Below are positions 1 through 8,041 of a stretch of 64,000 nucleotides of DNA, one piece after another (the stretch's first letter is position 1; every line of letters begins with the position of its first letter). This stretch comes from DATKRB01 sp963794215. Its GTDB lineage: Bacteria; Actinomycetota; Acidimicrobiia; Acidimicrobiales; RAAP-2. The stretch lies in contig CAWCCQ010000009.1 in NCBI GenBank assembly GCA_963794215.1, positions 1 to 64,000 of the forward strand, written 5' to 3'. Below the pieces are notes generated by a model. The model was not told where the DNA came from and did no database searches. It saw only the letters and a list, made by a program, of their open reading frames with translations. Position numbers and translations under genes: made by a program.

Positions 1-1028
1 GCCTGTGTCCTGGTTGCCGCCCACGGGGTGTCGACCCTGGTACTCGTCGACCGCAAGACTCTTGCCGACCAGTGGCGCACCCGGATCCAGGAGTTGCTCG
101 GTGAGAAGGCCGGTCAGCGTGGTGGGGGAAGAACCAAGACTCGGGGCGTGATCGACATCGCCACGTTGCAAACGCTTTCTCGTAGTGACGACCTGGCCTC
201 GCTCACGTCGGGGTATGGGTTCGTCGTCGTCGACGAGTGCCACCACGTGCCAGCGGCCGCGTTCGAGCACGCTGTGCGTCAGATTCCGGTACGTCGCTGG
301 CTCGGTCTGACAGCGACGCCATACCGTCGTGACCAGCTTGACGACCTCATCGCTCTCCAACTGGGCCCAGTCCGCCAGGTCATGAGTCAACTGCAACCGG
401 GGACGCTGACGGTCCGAATGCGGCAGGCCTCCGCACCTGAGCCGGTTCTCTATGTCCACCCCCACCTCGTTTGCGTACAGCGGGTCGGCTGATCCATCAG
501 CACCGGGCGGGATCGCCGCCGTGTACCGCGACCTTCTAGATGACCCCGTCCGCACTCAGCAGGTTGTCCGCGACGTCATGAACGCCCTGGACTCTGGACG
601 ACACTGCCTCGTGCTCACCCAATGGACCCGGCACCTCGAACAACTCGCTGCCGCTCTGACAGAGGGCGGGCAAAACCCGGTGGTTCTGCGGGGGGGGCAT
701 GGGGGCCAAGGCCCGAGCGGCCGCTCTCGCCCGTCTCGATCTCCAACCCAATGGAGAGCCACTTCTGGTCGTGGCCACCGGACCCTACATCGGCGAAGGC
801 TTTGATTGTCCGGTGCTCGACACCTTGTTCCTCGCTGCGCCGATCGCGTTCAAGGGGCGGCTCGTGCAGTACGCCGGGCGGATCCTGCGGCCCCACCCCG
901 GGAAGGTCACGGCCGAAGTTCATGACTACCACGATGTCTCCACCGGAGTCCTGGCCTCATCGCTAGCCAAGCGTGCCCCTGGGTATACGAGTCTCGGCTT
1001 CGCCGATCCACGCAAGCTGAGCTTTTGA
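1..1028 (+). pseudogene. Superfamily II DEAD/DEAH-type helicase, 5'-truncated by the window edge and broken by two indels
   Basis: The reading frame is already open at base 1, so the N-terminus (Walker A) lies outside. Visible motifs are DECHH at about 232-246 (motif II), LTATPYRR at about 307-330 (motif III), and in the last third ATGPYIGEGFDCPVLD and QYAGRILRPHPG, which match motifs V and VI of restriction-type or repair-type SF2 helicases. The protein is spread over three frames. Removing one C from the run at 459-463 joins frame 1 to frame 2 (VHPTSFAYSG). Removing one G from the eight-G run at 690-697 joins frame 2 to frame 3 (VLRGGMGAKARA). Both breaks are in homopolymers, so a sequencing error is at least as likely as decay. 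Such helicases act in DNA unwinding on restriction, repair or mobile-element modules. The downstream toxin-antitoxin pair and tRNA fragment suggest it is element cargo. Confidence 0.8.
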
Positions 1029-1150
1029 GCTTGCCGAAACGAGGGGGGCCGGCCGTCAGCCCCGTTGTGCAGGACGCGCACGTCCTCGACGCCGTAGCTG
1101 GCGATCCGCAGGGCGCTTCTCGCACCTCGGACCTTTGGATCGGTAGGGGA

Positions 1151-1166
1151 TTGTAGTATATTGTAG
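1151..1166 (+). promoter_or_regulatory. Candidate promoter/operator with TTGTAG direct repeat upstream of the toxin-antitoxin pair
   Basis: TTGTAG occurs twice, separated by TATA, a few bases ahead of the GTG at 1169. It is the only AT-rich stretch nearby. Ribbon-helix-helix antitoxins usually bind short repeated or palindromic sites at their own promoter, so this is a reasonable autoregulatory site. The element TGTAGTA recurs in the palindrome after the antitoxin gene (1831-1848). Function is inferred. Confidence 0.35.
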
Positions 1167-1168
1167 GT

Positions 1169-1476
1169 GTGCAGGTGCGGGTGGACTGGAGCAAGCGGGC
1201 TGACACGTCCGTTCGCACCACGCTGTGGAGCCGGCGTGGGCTGACGAAGCCGTCTCGGATCCGCATGCGGCGTGGCTTGACCCGGATCCCGCCAGCCGAA
1301 CGGGCTATTCAGTGAGGGTGATCGGGTATTCGAACGTTGCACGAGACGTGTTGGTCGTGATCCTTGTGCGGCCCGATGTCGATCCGTCGGAGCGGCCGGA
1401 GGGTGACTGGTGGGGGAGTAACGCGTGGGCGGCCAACGAGAGAGATCGACGTCTCTACGGAAGGGAGGAATCATGA
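1169..1476 (+). pseudogene. BrnT-like toxin, frame broken near its N-terminus
   Basis: From GTG 1225 the frame encodes a product with VRVIGYS, VLVVILV, NAWAANERDRRLY. The order (HAVEPAWADEA, DPD, VIGYS, hydrophobic strand, NAWAANERDRR) follows the BrnT ribonuclease-like fold. The preceding 50 bases encode VRVDWSKRADT from GTG 1169 in another frame. A typical BrnT starts W-x-x-x-A-x-x-H-I, so the two parts belong together and one indel near 1212-1222 separates them. As written, only a shortened protein could be made. Its stop overlaps the antitoxin start (ATGA at 1473-1476), giving translational coupling. BrnT toxins are RNases neutralised by a neighbouring DNA-binding antitoxin. The family assignment is by pattern only. 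Confidence 0.5.
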
Positions 1477-1784
1477 CGAAGAAGATCGACGACGTCCTCG
1501 CCCACGAGGGCGCCGCAGCCGAGAACTACGGGCTGCCCGAGGAACTTCCCGAGGGGGTGAGGGTGAGCCGGCCCAATCTCGGGCGGCCGACGGTCGTGTC
1601 AGTGCGCCTTTCAGGCGACGAGCACGAAGAGTTGCAGCGCGCCGCCGAACAAGCGCATTTGCCAGTGTCCACTCTCATCCGCCTATGGGCGCTCGATCGC
1701 CTTCGTGTTGAGGAGCAAGGAGGCGCCAGCGTCACAGAGCGGCTTGACCGACTGGAGAAGGCCGTATTCGAGCGATCCGCTTGA
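1473..1784 (+). CDS. Ribbon-helix-helix (CopG/BrnA-like) antitoxin
   Basis: 103 residues. The centre (TVVSVRLSGDEHEELQRAA followed by HLPVSTLIRLWALDRL) is a ribbon-helix-helix DNA-binding unit: a beta strand with V-x-V-x-L, helix A, then helix B with S-T-L-I-R. The N-terminal third (DDVLAHEGAAAENYGLPEEL) is the acidic segment that in such antitoxins wraps the toxin. The C-terminal end has a short coiled-coil-like stretch (VTERLDRLEKAVFE). The start ATG overlaps the toxin stop and lies behind AGGGAGG. It would neutralise the toxin and repress the operon. Confidence 0.7.
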   Translation: MTKKIDDVLAHEGAAAENYGLPEELPEGVRVSRPNLGRPTVVSVRLSGDEHEELQRAAEQAHLPVSTLIRLWALDRLRVEEQGGASVTERLDRLEKAVFERSA

Positions 1785-1834
1785 GGACGCCTCTGGGGGT
1801 CGCTCGAAATTGTCGGCCACCGGAGAAAGCTGTA

Positions 1835-1848
1835 GTAGAGCGCTCTAC
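1835..1848. repeat. 14-bp perfect palindrome GTAGAGCGCTCTAC
   Basis: A perfect, loop-free palindrome about 50 bases after the antitoxin stop. Lack of a loop and T-run argues against a terminator. A dimeric repressor site is more likely, possibly for the ribbon-helix-helix protein. Unproven. Confidence 0.45.
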
Positions 1849-1940
1849 AACAGGGTTGTACTCAGTGGACTGGGTGGAAACTAGGTTCGACGGAACCGCA
1901 CTCCAGCGCACTGGGGCGCACGGGACGGACTGGATCCATA

Positions 1941-1990
1941 ACCTTTTGCCAAGGTGAGGGTCGTGGGTTCGAATCCCGTCGTCCGCTCCA
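1941..1990 (+). other. 3' fragment of tRNA-Gly(GCC): probable attachment site (att) of an integrated element
   Basis: The stretch reads as the anticodon loop TTGCCAA (anticodon GCC at 1948-1950), variable region, T-arm with GGGTTCGAATCCC and acceptor strand CGTCCGCTCCA including the encoded CCA. It matches what is expected for actinobacterial tRNA-Gly(GCC). Upstream there is no D-arm and no matching 5' acceptor strand (GCGGACG), so this is not a working tRNA gene. Tyrosine integrases commonly use a tRNA 3' end as attB. They restore the tRNA on one side and leave such a fragment on the other. With the tRNA pointing right, the element should lie to the left, covering the helicase and toxin-antitoxin genes. 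Confidence 0.7.
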
Positions 1991-2175
1991 AGAGAAATCC
2001 CAGCTCGAACGGCTATTCCGAGTCTTGAAATCGGGATTTGGCGGGACGAAATCTGGGACTTCGTCCCTCACGGATCGAGTCAACAACCTGGTTGGGCCGC
2101 CCAGCTAGGGACGGAACTCGTCGTCGCTCGGTGTAAGCGCAATGACTTCGGGGCGGTCCATCGTTCTTCTATCGG

Positions 2176-3561
2176 TCAGCGGAGGGCAGGCCAAGCCCGG
2201 TCGAACATTGCGCCCGACGCCGTCCTCATCAGCCAGTCGTCGCGGGTCATGCGTCGGAAGTGGTATCGGAGGTAGTCCTCTAGCGGGACCTTGCCCTCGC
2301 GTGCTGCTTCAGCCAGCGCGGGGCGGGCCACCTCTAGTTCATCAAACGTGCTGCCGAGGATCGCGGTGATGTCGGCGAGTTCCTGGGCATCGAAGAGAGG
2401 GCCATTACGGTCGAGCTCCTTGAGGTACTTCAGGTGGCGTGCGACACCTTTGACGACGGTGGACGCCCCACGGTCTTCGATACTGGGGACGACTGCCGAG
2501 AGGTTGTCGAGCAGCCCGTCGTACATTACGTTCTGCGGCGATGCTTTGGCTTCATCGTCGACTTGGCGAGACGGGATCGCCATCCCGGCCAGCTCCGCGA
2601 TGGCGGTGAGTACCATTCGGCGGTGAAGCATGCTCATGATAAAGGCGCTTCCATCTGCGGACCGCGCGTTCCCGGCCTGGATCGTGGAGACTGGACCGCC
2701 GGATCCGGTCATGGCCGCCAGGCCGAAGTGCGGGCCGAGCCGTGCGATCGCGTTGACGCGGTAGTAGCGAACGCGATCGTCGTCGACGGTGATGCCGCTG
2801 AGGAGCTCATATTCCCGCAACCGTGCCGGGAAGTCCGGGAAGGAGTGCTGGGTCGTGCGCCAGGACAGCCAGGCCAGGTCGTCCATCGGGTCGCCAAAGT
2901 GGGCAAGCTCCCAGTCGATGATCGCGGTGATCCGCCCATTCGCGTACATGAAGTTGCCGGGTCCCGTGTCACCTTGGACGAGCACCGGCGCCCCGTCGTA
3001 GGCCGGCAACTTGCTCTCGAGTAGTTCAAGCTCGAGGCGGGCAAGCGCGTCGATGGGAGCGCGGGCGTCGTCCTCTTCGAAGTTCCTGCGGATCCCGGCG
3101 AGCTGATCGAGCTGGTGTTCTCGCACCGTTTTGACTGGCTGAAAGCTCGGAAGGTCGAGCGCCGCGGCACCGGCCCGGTGCCAAGTGGCGATGTGGAGCA
3201 TGAAATCCTTTGCCACCGACTCGGCATCGGCTGGATCCCTCGGCGGCTGGAACCAGGTGATGCCTTCGGCGCGATCGACCAAGGCCCAGCCTCTCTCGGC
3301 GTCAACTCCCCACAAGTGGGGGACCGGAATGCCAAGCGGTTCGAGCGCCTTTACAACTTCCGTCTCGCGCCTGATTGGCAGGAAGGAGCCGACGTTCTCT
3401 CCCCGCCCCTTCTGGAGGTAGAGCGCATGGCGCACACCGTTCACGGTGACGTCGACGCCGAAACCGGGCCGGCCCCCTCCGCCCATCGCTGTTGCCGATT
3501 CGATTACCCCCCCGGTTACCTTCGCGACCCAGTCGGCTACCTCCGGATTGAGCTCGCTCAC
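2176..3561 (-). CDS. Aminoglycoside phosphotransferase (APH/choline kinase-like) family protein
   Basis: 461 residues from GTG 3561. Its start overlaps the nitroreductase stop (GTGA), so the two are co-translated. The catalytic loop is VLVQGDTGPGNFMY and the magnesium-binding segment IIDWELAHFGDP, which together are the Brenner and DFG-like motifs of the APH fold (PF01636). The usual HGD is QGD here. The C-terminal ~180 residues are helical extension. Proteins of this type in acyl-CoA catabolic clusters resemble the kinase domain of ACAD10/11 and probably phosphorylate a hydroxylated small acid or acyl-CoA rather than an antibiotic. That role is inference from the neighbours. The open frame continues upstream of 3561 but reads as low-complexity antisense of the nitroreductase, so it was not used. 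Confidence 0.85.
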   Translation of the reverse strand: MSELNPEVADWVAKVTGGVIESATAMGGGGRPGFGVDVTVNGVRHALYLQKGRGENVGSFLPIRRETEVVKALEPLGIPVPHLWGVDAERGWALVDRAEGITWFQPPRDPADAESVAKDFMLHIATWHRAGAAALDLPSFQPVKTVREHQLDQLAGIRRNFEEDDARAPIDALARLELELLESKLPAYDGAPVLVQGDTGPGNFMYANGRITAIIDWELAHFGDPMDDLAWLSWRTTQHSFPDFPARLREYELLSGITVDDDRVRYYRVNAIARLGPHFGLAAMTGSGGPVSTIQAGNARSADGSAFIMSMLHRRMVLTAIAELAGMAIPSRQVDDEAKASPQNVMYDGLLDNLSAVVPSIEDRGASTVVKGVARHLKYLKELDRNGPLFDAQELADITAILGSTFDELEVARPALAEAAREGKVPLEDYLRYHFRRMTRDDWLMRTASGAMFDRAWPALR

Positions 3562-4241
3562 CGCGTGGCCCCCCGGATGAAGGACGGGCCCGTGAACGAG
3601 CCGAGAGTGGTGAAATCCTCCACCTCTTCCCGGCGCAGCTTGGTGATTTCCCGAAGAGGTCTGCCGAGGGGGATCATTGTCGCCAGGATGAACCGGTCGG
3701 GGATCTCCAAAAGTTCTCGAAGTGCGGCTTCCTGGCGCGCTAGCACCGACGTCACGTGGCCTCCTAGCCCGACATCCCGAGCGGCGAGCAGGATGTTGTG
3801 GGCGAATGGGAACGCCGAGCCTCCGGTCGTGACCGGTACCCGGCCGAGACCGCTGTCGACGCTCGAAGCGGCGGTGGTGTCGAGGAGGATCACGATCAGC
3901 ACAGGCGCTCTGGCGATGTGGGACGGCTCGTTCGCCAGCGGAACGCATCGCGCTTGGTTGAGGTCGATCTGCGGGGGCCGCCCGTCGTTCGAGGCGACGA
4001 ACGGGACAAGCCCGGCGCGGTGGAACCCGGCGTACTCGCGCATGCCCAGGTCGTACAGGGCGCCGATACGGCGCTTGACATCGGGGCTCCGGACGACGAT
4101 CACGCGCCATGCCTGGCGGTTCCCGCCGTTCGGCGCGAACCGGGCGTGCTCAAGGATGTCGTAGAGGACGTCGTCGGGAACGTCGTCCTCGGAGAACTCG
4201 CGACTGGCTGGAGTGCTGCGCATCGCTTGACGTAGTTCCAC
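3558..4241 (-). CDS. Nitroreductase family FMN-dependent oxidoreductase
   Basis: 227 residues, the usual size. N-terminal MRSTPASREFSEDDVPDDVL and LEHARFAPNGGNRQAWRVI are the FMN-phosphate-binding opening of PF00881 (R-S-x-R-x-F ... A-P-x-x-x-N-x-Q-x-W). GLGGHVTSV near residue 165 is the second conserved block, and the C-terminal MIPLGRP gives the final FMN contact. Start GTG 4241 follows a GGGGGG site. It would transfer electrons from NAD(P)H to nitro, quinone or enone substrates in the cytoplasm; the substrate is unknown. It forms an operon with the phosphotransferase (4-base overlap). The TetR gene upstream on the same strand is a plausible regulator. Confidence 0.88.
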   Translation of the reverse strand: MELRQAMRSTPASREFSEDDVPDDVLYDILEHARFAPNGGNRQAWRVIVVRSPDVKRRIGALYDLGMREYAGFHRAGLVPFVASNDGRPPQIDLNQARCVPLANEPSHIARAPVLIVILLDTTAASSVDSGLGRVPVTTGGSAFPFAHNILLAARDVGLGGHVTSVLARQEAALRELLEIPDRFILATMIPLGRPLREITKLRREEVEDFTTLGSFTGPSFIRGATR

Positions 4242-4367
4242 GGCAACCCCCCTTCGGATGCACCATTATGTTCCTGCTCGGCAGCCCCGGCTACCTAGTT
4301 GTCGCAGCAAACGTGCCGAGCCCCCCCGACTTCATCGGGCTTGAACGCGAGCCACGGCCACCCTACC

Positions 4368-4377
4368 ATACCGGTAT
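4368..4377. promoter_or_regulatory. Palindrome ATACCGGTAT in front of the nitroreductase operon (possible TetR operator); gap 4242-4666
   Basis: The 425 bases between the nitroreductase start and the TetR stop carry no convincing gene. The only marked structure is this perfect 10-bp palindrome, about 125 bases upstream of the nitroreductase start. TetR-family sites are often of the ATAC...GTAT type, and a TetR gene is adjacent. Weak evidence, since a 10-bp palindrome can arise by chance. Confidence 0.3.
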
Positions 4378-4666
4378 CGCTTTGCAAGAGCCTCTATGGG
4401 GCCAGCAAATGACGTTGCAGCCTCGGCCGGGAGCACGCCGTGGTTCGGTTCGATGCAGCTGACATCAGCCAGGCGGACTTGGGGTGGCGCGCAGTGGAAC
4501 ACAGTCTGGCTCTGCGATCTGCCGACCCGGCGTCCGCTTACGCGTGGGGAGGCGCAGGCGCGTTGGGGTATGCCAGTAGACCGAGTGGAACAGCCCTAAC
4601 CGAGACACGTGCAAATCCTGAGCCCACGATCACCTGGCGGCGCCAGGAGGCGGAACAACCGGAGGG

Positions 4667-5281
4667 CTACCCCCTTCGTAAGAGCGCCTCCATCGCTCGG
4701 GCGGCCACGTCCACGATGAGCGCGTCCGACCCTCCGATTCGATGTCCATCGCTCCAAAGGGTGTCCAGGAGGGCCAACACCATCAGCCCGTCATAGATCG
4801 GATTCTTCTCAACGTGGCCACCAAGACTCCGGAGGTGCCCGCCGATCTTTCTCGCGTGATACCGGCGGTTCGCTCGGCTGGTCTCCATGACATCGCGATC
4901 AGCTCGAGCCGCTTCCAGCCACACGAGGGCCCATGGCGCCTGCATCCTTTGGCACTTGAAATACGCGCGTATCCAATCAGCGATGTCATCGGTCGTCCAG
5001 TCAGCGGGAAGCTCGGCAAGCGCGTCGAAGACCAGATCAGCTGCGTCAGAGGCAACTTTGCCGACAGCTTCGAGGGCCTCGCGTTTCGAGCGGAAGTACG
5101 TGTAGAAGGTGGCCCGGGACACCTTGGCCGCATCGGCAATATGTTCAACCGTGGTCTCCCAGTATCCGCGGTCGAGGAACTGGGCCTCGGCAGCTGCCAC
5201 CAAGATCTCCCGAGTGCGAACAGCCTTGGGCCCCGAGAAGGTGTCTCGAACAGGGGTACCAGCGTGAGCACGAGCTGACAT
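4667..5281 (-). CDS. TetR/AcrR family transcriptional regulator
   Basis: 204 residues. Residues ~20-70 form the TetR helix-turn-helix: TREILVAAAEAQFLDRGYWE, then VEHIADAAKVSRATFYTYF and RSKREALEAV, with the typical F-Y-x-Y-F-x-x-K core. The remaining ~130 helical residues are a ligand-binding domain of no recognisable subtype. The ATG at 5281 is the first good start. It sits between the nitroreductase/phosphotransferase pair and the amidohydrolase, all on the same strand, so it is a candidate controller of this catabolic region. Its ligand is unknown. Confidence 0.9.
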   Translation of the reverse strand: MSARAHAGTPVRDTFSGPKAVRTREILVAAAEAQFLDRGYWETTVEHIADAAKVSRATFYTYFRSKREALEAVGKVASDAADLVFDALAELPADWTTDDIADWIRAYFKCQRMQAPWALVWLEAARADRDVMETSRANRRYHARKIGGHLRSLGGHVEKNPIYDGLMVLALLDTLWSDGHRIGGSDALIVDVAARAMEALLRRG

Positions 5282-5410
5282 CGGTCGCCAATTTACCGTC
5301 TTCCGACACGGACCTCAGCCGTATCGAGTGGATCGCGGCGGTCGCGATTACTTGTTGTGCGAGTCGAGGTGCGATCCGATGCTCGAGCTGGGAGACCTCC
5401 GGTCAGTTCG

Positions 5411-6646
5411 CTACCAGCTACCCACGTGCATCAGATGGCTGATGGTGCCGCCCATGATCATCGCCTGGTCTTCGGGCGAGAGATCGGCGACGACCTCGGA
5501 GTAGGCCAGCGGATCGGCCATGCCCTCGGGGTGGGGGAAGTCGGAACCGAACATCAGGTGGTCGGCGCGCAGCCCGAGATCGAGAAGCCCCTTGGGGTCG
5601 GGCTCGTGGAATGCGTGGACGTAGATGGACCGCTGGAACGTGGCGAACGGGTCCTCGTCGAAGAGCACTGGCGAGCGCTCGTAGGTACGCTTCAGCTTCG
5701 CTACGAAGGGGCGGATCCAATGGCTCCCGTACTCGACGGGCAGGAACTTGAGTTCGGGAAACGCGTCGCCAATCCGTGGCCGATGATCGATGCCAGCGCG
5801 TCGATGAGGGCGTCCTTCTCGGACATCGAGCGCGATGAACGCCGGATTGCCGATACTGCCGAAGTTGAGTTCCCGGTTCACGCCCTCCCACTCGTTGATG
5901 TACTTGGTGTAGCCAGGGTCGCCGGAGTGCATACCCACGAGCAGTCCGAGCTCTTGGACACGCTCCCAGAAGGGGTCGAACTCGGCTAACGCGAACGACT
6001 TCGATCCCTGCCACGTCGGCACCGGGGCAACCCGGATGAGGAAGATGCGTGCCCCGCGCTCGGCGATCCACTCGAGCTCAGCGAGAGCGGCGTCCAGCTT
6101 GGCCAAGCTGATGATCGGGGTCGAGAACAGAGCGTCCTCGTAGTGAAACGTCCAGTGCTCGTGCATCCACTCGTTGAGGGCGTGAACGACCACACAGACG
6201 GCGTCGGGATCGCCCCTGAGCCGATCCTCGACGGCGCTGGCGAGCGTCGGCCACAACAAAGTGCGGTCGATCCCCATGTCGCGCATCAGCTCTAGCCGGG
6301 GCTCGGGGTCGAAGAACGCGTCGAGCCCGGGCATCGCCCGTACCCTCTGGCCACTGTTACGGAAGTCACCGCCGGTGGCTTTCCCTGTCTGGGAGACGTC
6401 AAGGCCGTAGACGCCGGGCACCGCCACCCGGGTGAACGTCGGGTTCGGGATGTAGTTGGTGATGTGGTCGCTGAGGGCAAGCTTGGTCCGGCCGTTGATG
6501 TCGACGTATTTGATGATCCCCTCGTAGCCCGCCGGCAGAAACTTCGTCAACGCATCCCGGTTCTCGTACATATGGTTATCCGCGTCGAACACCGGATAAG
6601 GGAGCTTCCGGTCGCTCACGTAGATCAGGTTCTCGTTGGTTTCCAT
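5411..6646 (-). CDS. Amidohydrolase-2 family metal-dependent hydrolase
   Basis: 411 residues, typical of PF04909. VFDADNHMYE near residue 20 supplies the D-x-H metal site, GMHSGDPG lies mid-protein and MFGSDFPHPEG near residue 370 supplies the last metal-binding Asp. Relatives decarboxylate or hydrolyse aromatic and cyclic acids. ATG 6646 lies behind GAGAGGACG and overlaps the end of the acyl-CoA dehydrogenase gene. A short internal part (LDVREGRPHRRAGIDHRPRI) looks wrong for the family. The other frame of the same DNA reads SEKDALIDALASIIGHGLA, which does fit. A compensating pair of single-base indels near 5829 and 5765 therefore probably exists, and the enzyme as written has ~22 wrong residues. 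Confidence 0.85.
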   Translation of the reverse strand: METNENLIYVSDRKLPYPVFDADNHMYENRDALTKFLPAGYEGIIKYVDINGRTKLALSDHITNYIPNPTFTRVAVPGVYGLDVSQTGKATGGDFRNSGQRVRAMPGLDAFFDPEPRLELMRDMGIDRTLLWPTLASAVEDRLRGDPDAVCVVVHALNEWMHEHWTFHYEDALFSTPIISLAKLDAALAELEWIAERGARIFLIRVAPVPTWQGSKSFALAEFDPFWERVQELGLLVGMHSGDPGYTKYINEWEGVNRELNFGSIGNPAFIALDVREGRPHRRAGIDHRPRIGDAFPELKFLPVEYGSHWIRPFVAKLKRTYERSPVLFDEDPFATFQRSIYVHAFHEPDPKGLLDLGLRADHLMFGSDFPHPEGMADPLAYSEVVADLSPEDQAMIMGGTISHLMHVGSW

Positions 6647-7994
6647 TTCTCGTCCTCTCGGAGGTCAGGGGTCGTCCGGTGGCACAGGCAGGGGGCCGTG
6701 TATGGCCTCGGCAGGGATCGCTCAGCGGCTGGCACGGCCCCTCGGGCGTCCCGATAGTTGACGTCCCGATCACCCGCCCGCTCGCGGGGCATGCCTAGGA
6801 CCCGCTCGCTGATCACGTTGCGGGCCATCTCAGTGGTGCCTCCGCCGATCTCGCCGGCTTGCCGGATGAGGAAACCCATACCTCGCCGGCCCAAGTCCTC
6901 GTCCTCTTTGTCCCACACCACGCCTGCCCCGCCTGCCAGCTCGAAGGCGACGGTGCTCGCCCGGGTGCCGTTCACGCCCGAGAGAAGACGGGAAAGGGCG
7001 GCTCCCTGGTCGTTCAGGTGCCCCGTACGCATGGCTTGGGTGATGCGTTCGGTTGCCTCGACGGCGAGGAGGGAATTGGCTCTGACCTCGCCGATCATGT
7101 CCCGGGCGATGGGGTCCTCGAGGCGACCTGCCTTACCGGCGAGTCCGATAAGGGCCTCGTCAGGCGTACCGAAGACCTCGCCGCCTCCCTCGGCGCGGAT
7201 GATGTACGGCGAGAGGGCGAAGCTGCGCTCGTGAAAGAGCCAGCGGATGCCGACTGTCCAGCCGTCGTCGACGGCGCCGATGCGGTCGTGGTCAGGGATG
7301 CGGACGTCGGTGAAGAACTCCTGACAGAACCCTCCCTCCCCCAAGCATCTCAATGCGGTGCAGCTCGAGGCCCTCGGATCGGGTGGGGACGAGGAAGACG
7401 CTGAGTCCCCGGTGCTTCTCCACGTCCCAGTTGGTCCGCGCCAGGCACAGCCCGTAGTCGGCTCTCCAGGCTCCCGACGACCAGAATCTTGGAGCCGTTC
7501 AGAAGCCACTCTTCGCCGTCGCGAGTGGCAGTCGTCTGGGCACCTGCGGCGTCCGAGGCGCTCGAAGGCTCAGAGAGGAACTGCACGAAGGCGTGCTCGC
7601 CTCGGAGGATCGGCGGGATATGCCGGAGCTTCTGCTCTTCGGTACCAAACTCCAAGATCACCGCCATGCAAGGGGTGAAGTTCGGGACCTGGAGCATGCT
7701 GGGAGCGTCGTAACCGGCGATCTCTTGGTTGAAGGCCCGGGAATGGGCGGGGGTGAGTCCGGCTCCGCCGTAGGCCTTCGGCACCACAATGCCGGCGAAG
7801 CCGGCGTCAAAGAGCTGGCGCTGGAGTCCCCGCTGGCGGGCCATCTCGGCCAGCTCCTCCTCGTCGGTCATCCCTCCGAACATCCCGCGAGAAAGCGCAG
7901 GCCCGAGGTGCTCTCGGATGAAGGATCTCGCCCGGAGGCGGAAGCTCTCGACCTCTTCGACGCCGGTGCCCTCGATCCGTTCGGTCGTGGTCAC
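6625..7994 (-). pseudogene. Acyl-CoA dehydrogenase, broken as written by two indels
   Basis: The N-terminal part (GTG 7994 behind GGGGGG) carries IVVPKAYGGAGLTP and FVQFLSEPSSASDAAG, the flavin/substrate loop of acyl-CoA dehydrogenases. The middle (WRADYGLCLARTNWDVEKHR) is in a second frame and the C-terminal part (GGAGVVWDKEDE, GEIGGGTTEMARNVISERVL) in a third. One extra base near 7483-7487 (KIWSSGAW) and one missing C in the five-C run at 7338-7342 (MLGGEGGFCQEFF) restore a single ~455-residue protein. The family removes two hydrogens from acyl-CoA, passing electrons to ETF. Homopolymer position and otherwise full conservation favour assembly error over decay. It forms one operon with the amidohydrolase, overlapping its start. 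Confidence 0.85.
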
Positions 7995-8041
7995 GACGCC
8001 CCCCCTTCCTCTTCCATTGAATCGGTGAGTCGCCGGCGGTC

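Noticed and set aside
1862..2086. Minus-strand frame with GRRDSNPRPSPW
   Set aside because: This is the well-known false translation of a tRNA T-arm; the DNA is the tRNA-Gly fragment.
3562..4110. Upstream extension of the phosphotransferase frame (about 180 extra residues)
   Set aside because: It is antisense of the nitroreductase, arginine/proline-rich, and the GTG at 3561 has the expected overlap and homologous start.
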